Part shown: positions 6,442 through 6,717 of the stretch, piece by piece
How the letters are laid out: every line of letters starts with the position of its first letter
How positions within the stretch are numbered: position 1 is the stretch's first letter
NCBI GenBank assembly: GCA_015904055.1
Contig: JABMDE010000064.1
Location: forward strand, 1-6,717
DNA length: 6,717 bases
Reading direction: 5' to 3'
From: Nitrospira sp.
Lineage (GTDB): Bacteria > Nitrospirota > Nitrospiria > Nitrospirales > Nitrospiraceae
Notes under the pieces: generated by a model
Database searches by the model: none
What the model was told of the DNA's origin: nothing
The model's input: the letters and a program-made list of their open reading frames with translations, nothing else
Translations under genes and position numbers: made by a program

Positions 6442-6717
6442 TTAATGGAGCGACGCCGCTTTCACTGGCTCTTGTTTCTGAATGCGCGCCACTGCATCGA
6501 GAATCTTTTGCTCGGTCAAGAGCCCGCCCTTGATATATTCCTGGACGACGCCCTTCTCATCGATGAACACACTCACCGGCAATCCAAAGACGCCGAACTG
6601 ATTCGCCACCTTGTTATCCCGATCCATCAAGACCGGGAATGTGTGGCCGTGCTGTTTAATGTGTTCGCGGACCTTCGCATCGTCCTCAAGCTCGTTGATC
6701 GCCAGGACGACAAACCC
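6442..6717 (-). CDS. TlpA/ResA-like thioredoxin-fold protein, C-terminal part (5' end outside window)
   Basis: The last 91 codons of a thioredoxin-fold protein are visible. FVVLAINE is a core strand, followed by a helix (DDAKVREHIKQHG) and FPVLMDRDNKVANQFGVFGLPVSVFIDEKG. This has the cis-proline loop (GLP) and the F-I-D strand of the TlpA/ResA/redoxin family, then a terminal helix (KILDAVARIQ). The active-site CxxC lies upstream, beyond the window edge, so redox activity cannot be confirmed. Members usually act in the periplasm, reducing or maintaining cysteines of exported proteins, often in cytochrome or copper-site biogenesis. It is the most upstream visible gene of the minus-strand group; the following genes encode exported proteins with paired cysteines that could be its clients. 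The gene may start the operon, but its promoter is not in view. Confidence 0.88.
   Translation of the reverse strand, partial: GFVVLAINELEDDAKVREHIKQHGHTFPVLMDRDNKVANQFGVFGLPVSVFIDEKGVVQEYIKGGLLTEQKILDAVARIQKQEPVKAASLH

Noticed and set aside
1..6717. CRISPR array, tRNA or rRNA genes
   Set aside because: No regularly spaced repeats, cloverleaf-like sequence or rRNA-like stretch was seen on either strand by reading.

Overview
The window is about 6.7 kb of moderately GC-rich bacterial chromosome from a Gram-negative organism: it encodes a lipoprotein, a predicted outer-membrane barrel and a periplasmic thioredoxin-like protein. The gene style suggests a Nitrospira-like (Nitrospirota) or proteobacterial host. 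That is an impression from protein style only; there is no rRNA or marker gene to confirm it. Two gene groups converge near positions 2324-2350. Both window edges cut genes, and no stretch over 300 bases lacks a gene.

Plus-strand group (1-2324): three tightly coupled genes. They are the 3' part of a double ATPase of the BMP/simple-sugar type of ABC importer, a cysteine hydrolase that closely resembles biuret hydrolase, and a free-standing copy of the C-terminal domain of allophanate hydrolase. Each start overlaps the previous stop as ATGA. Biuret hydrolysis yields allophanate, and the allophanate hydrolase C-domain acts late in allophanate breakdown, so the group reads as an uptake-and-hydrolysis unit for a small ureide or amide nitrogen source. 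The true substrate cannot be read from the sequence.

Minus-strand group (read from 6717 down to 2350): five consecutive genes for envelope proteins. They are the C-terminal part of a TlpA/ResA-like thioredoxin protein, a small His-rich secreted protein with a CAWLC motif, a 358-residue predicted outer-membrane barrel, a second small secreted protein with a CAWHC motif, and a lipoprotein beta-propeller. The two small proteins look like paralogues flanking the barrel gene. The set suggests a periplasmic/outer-membrane module linked to thiol redox or metal handling.

The last minus-strand gene is the oddest object. Its first ~310 residues are a lipoprotein beta-propeller that stops early. It continues in frame into the C-terminal ~400 residues of a heparinase II/III-type polysaccharide lyase lacking its N-terminal part. 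This is either a real deletion/recombination fusion or an assembly chimera, and read coverage across about 3555-3580 would decide. A third ATGA start at 2321 opens only a 20-codon frame that runs into the heparinase end, which may mean the plus-strand operon was also cut at this boundary.
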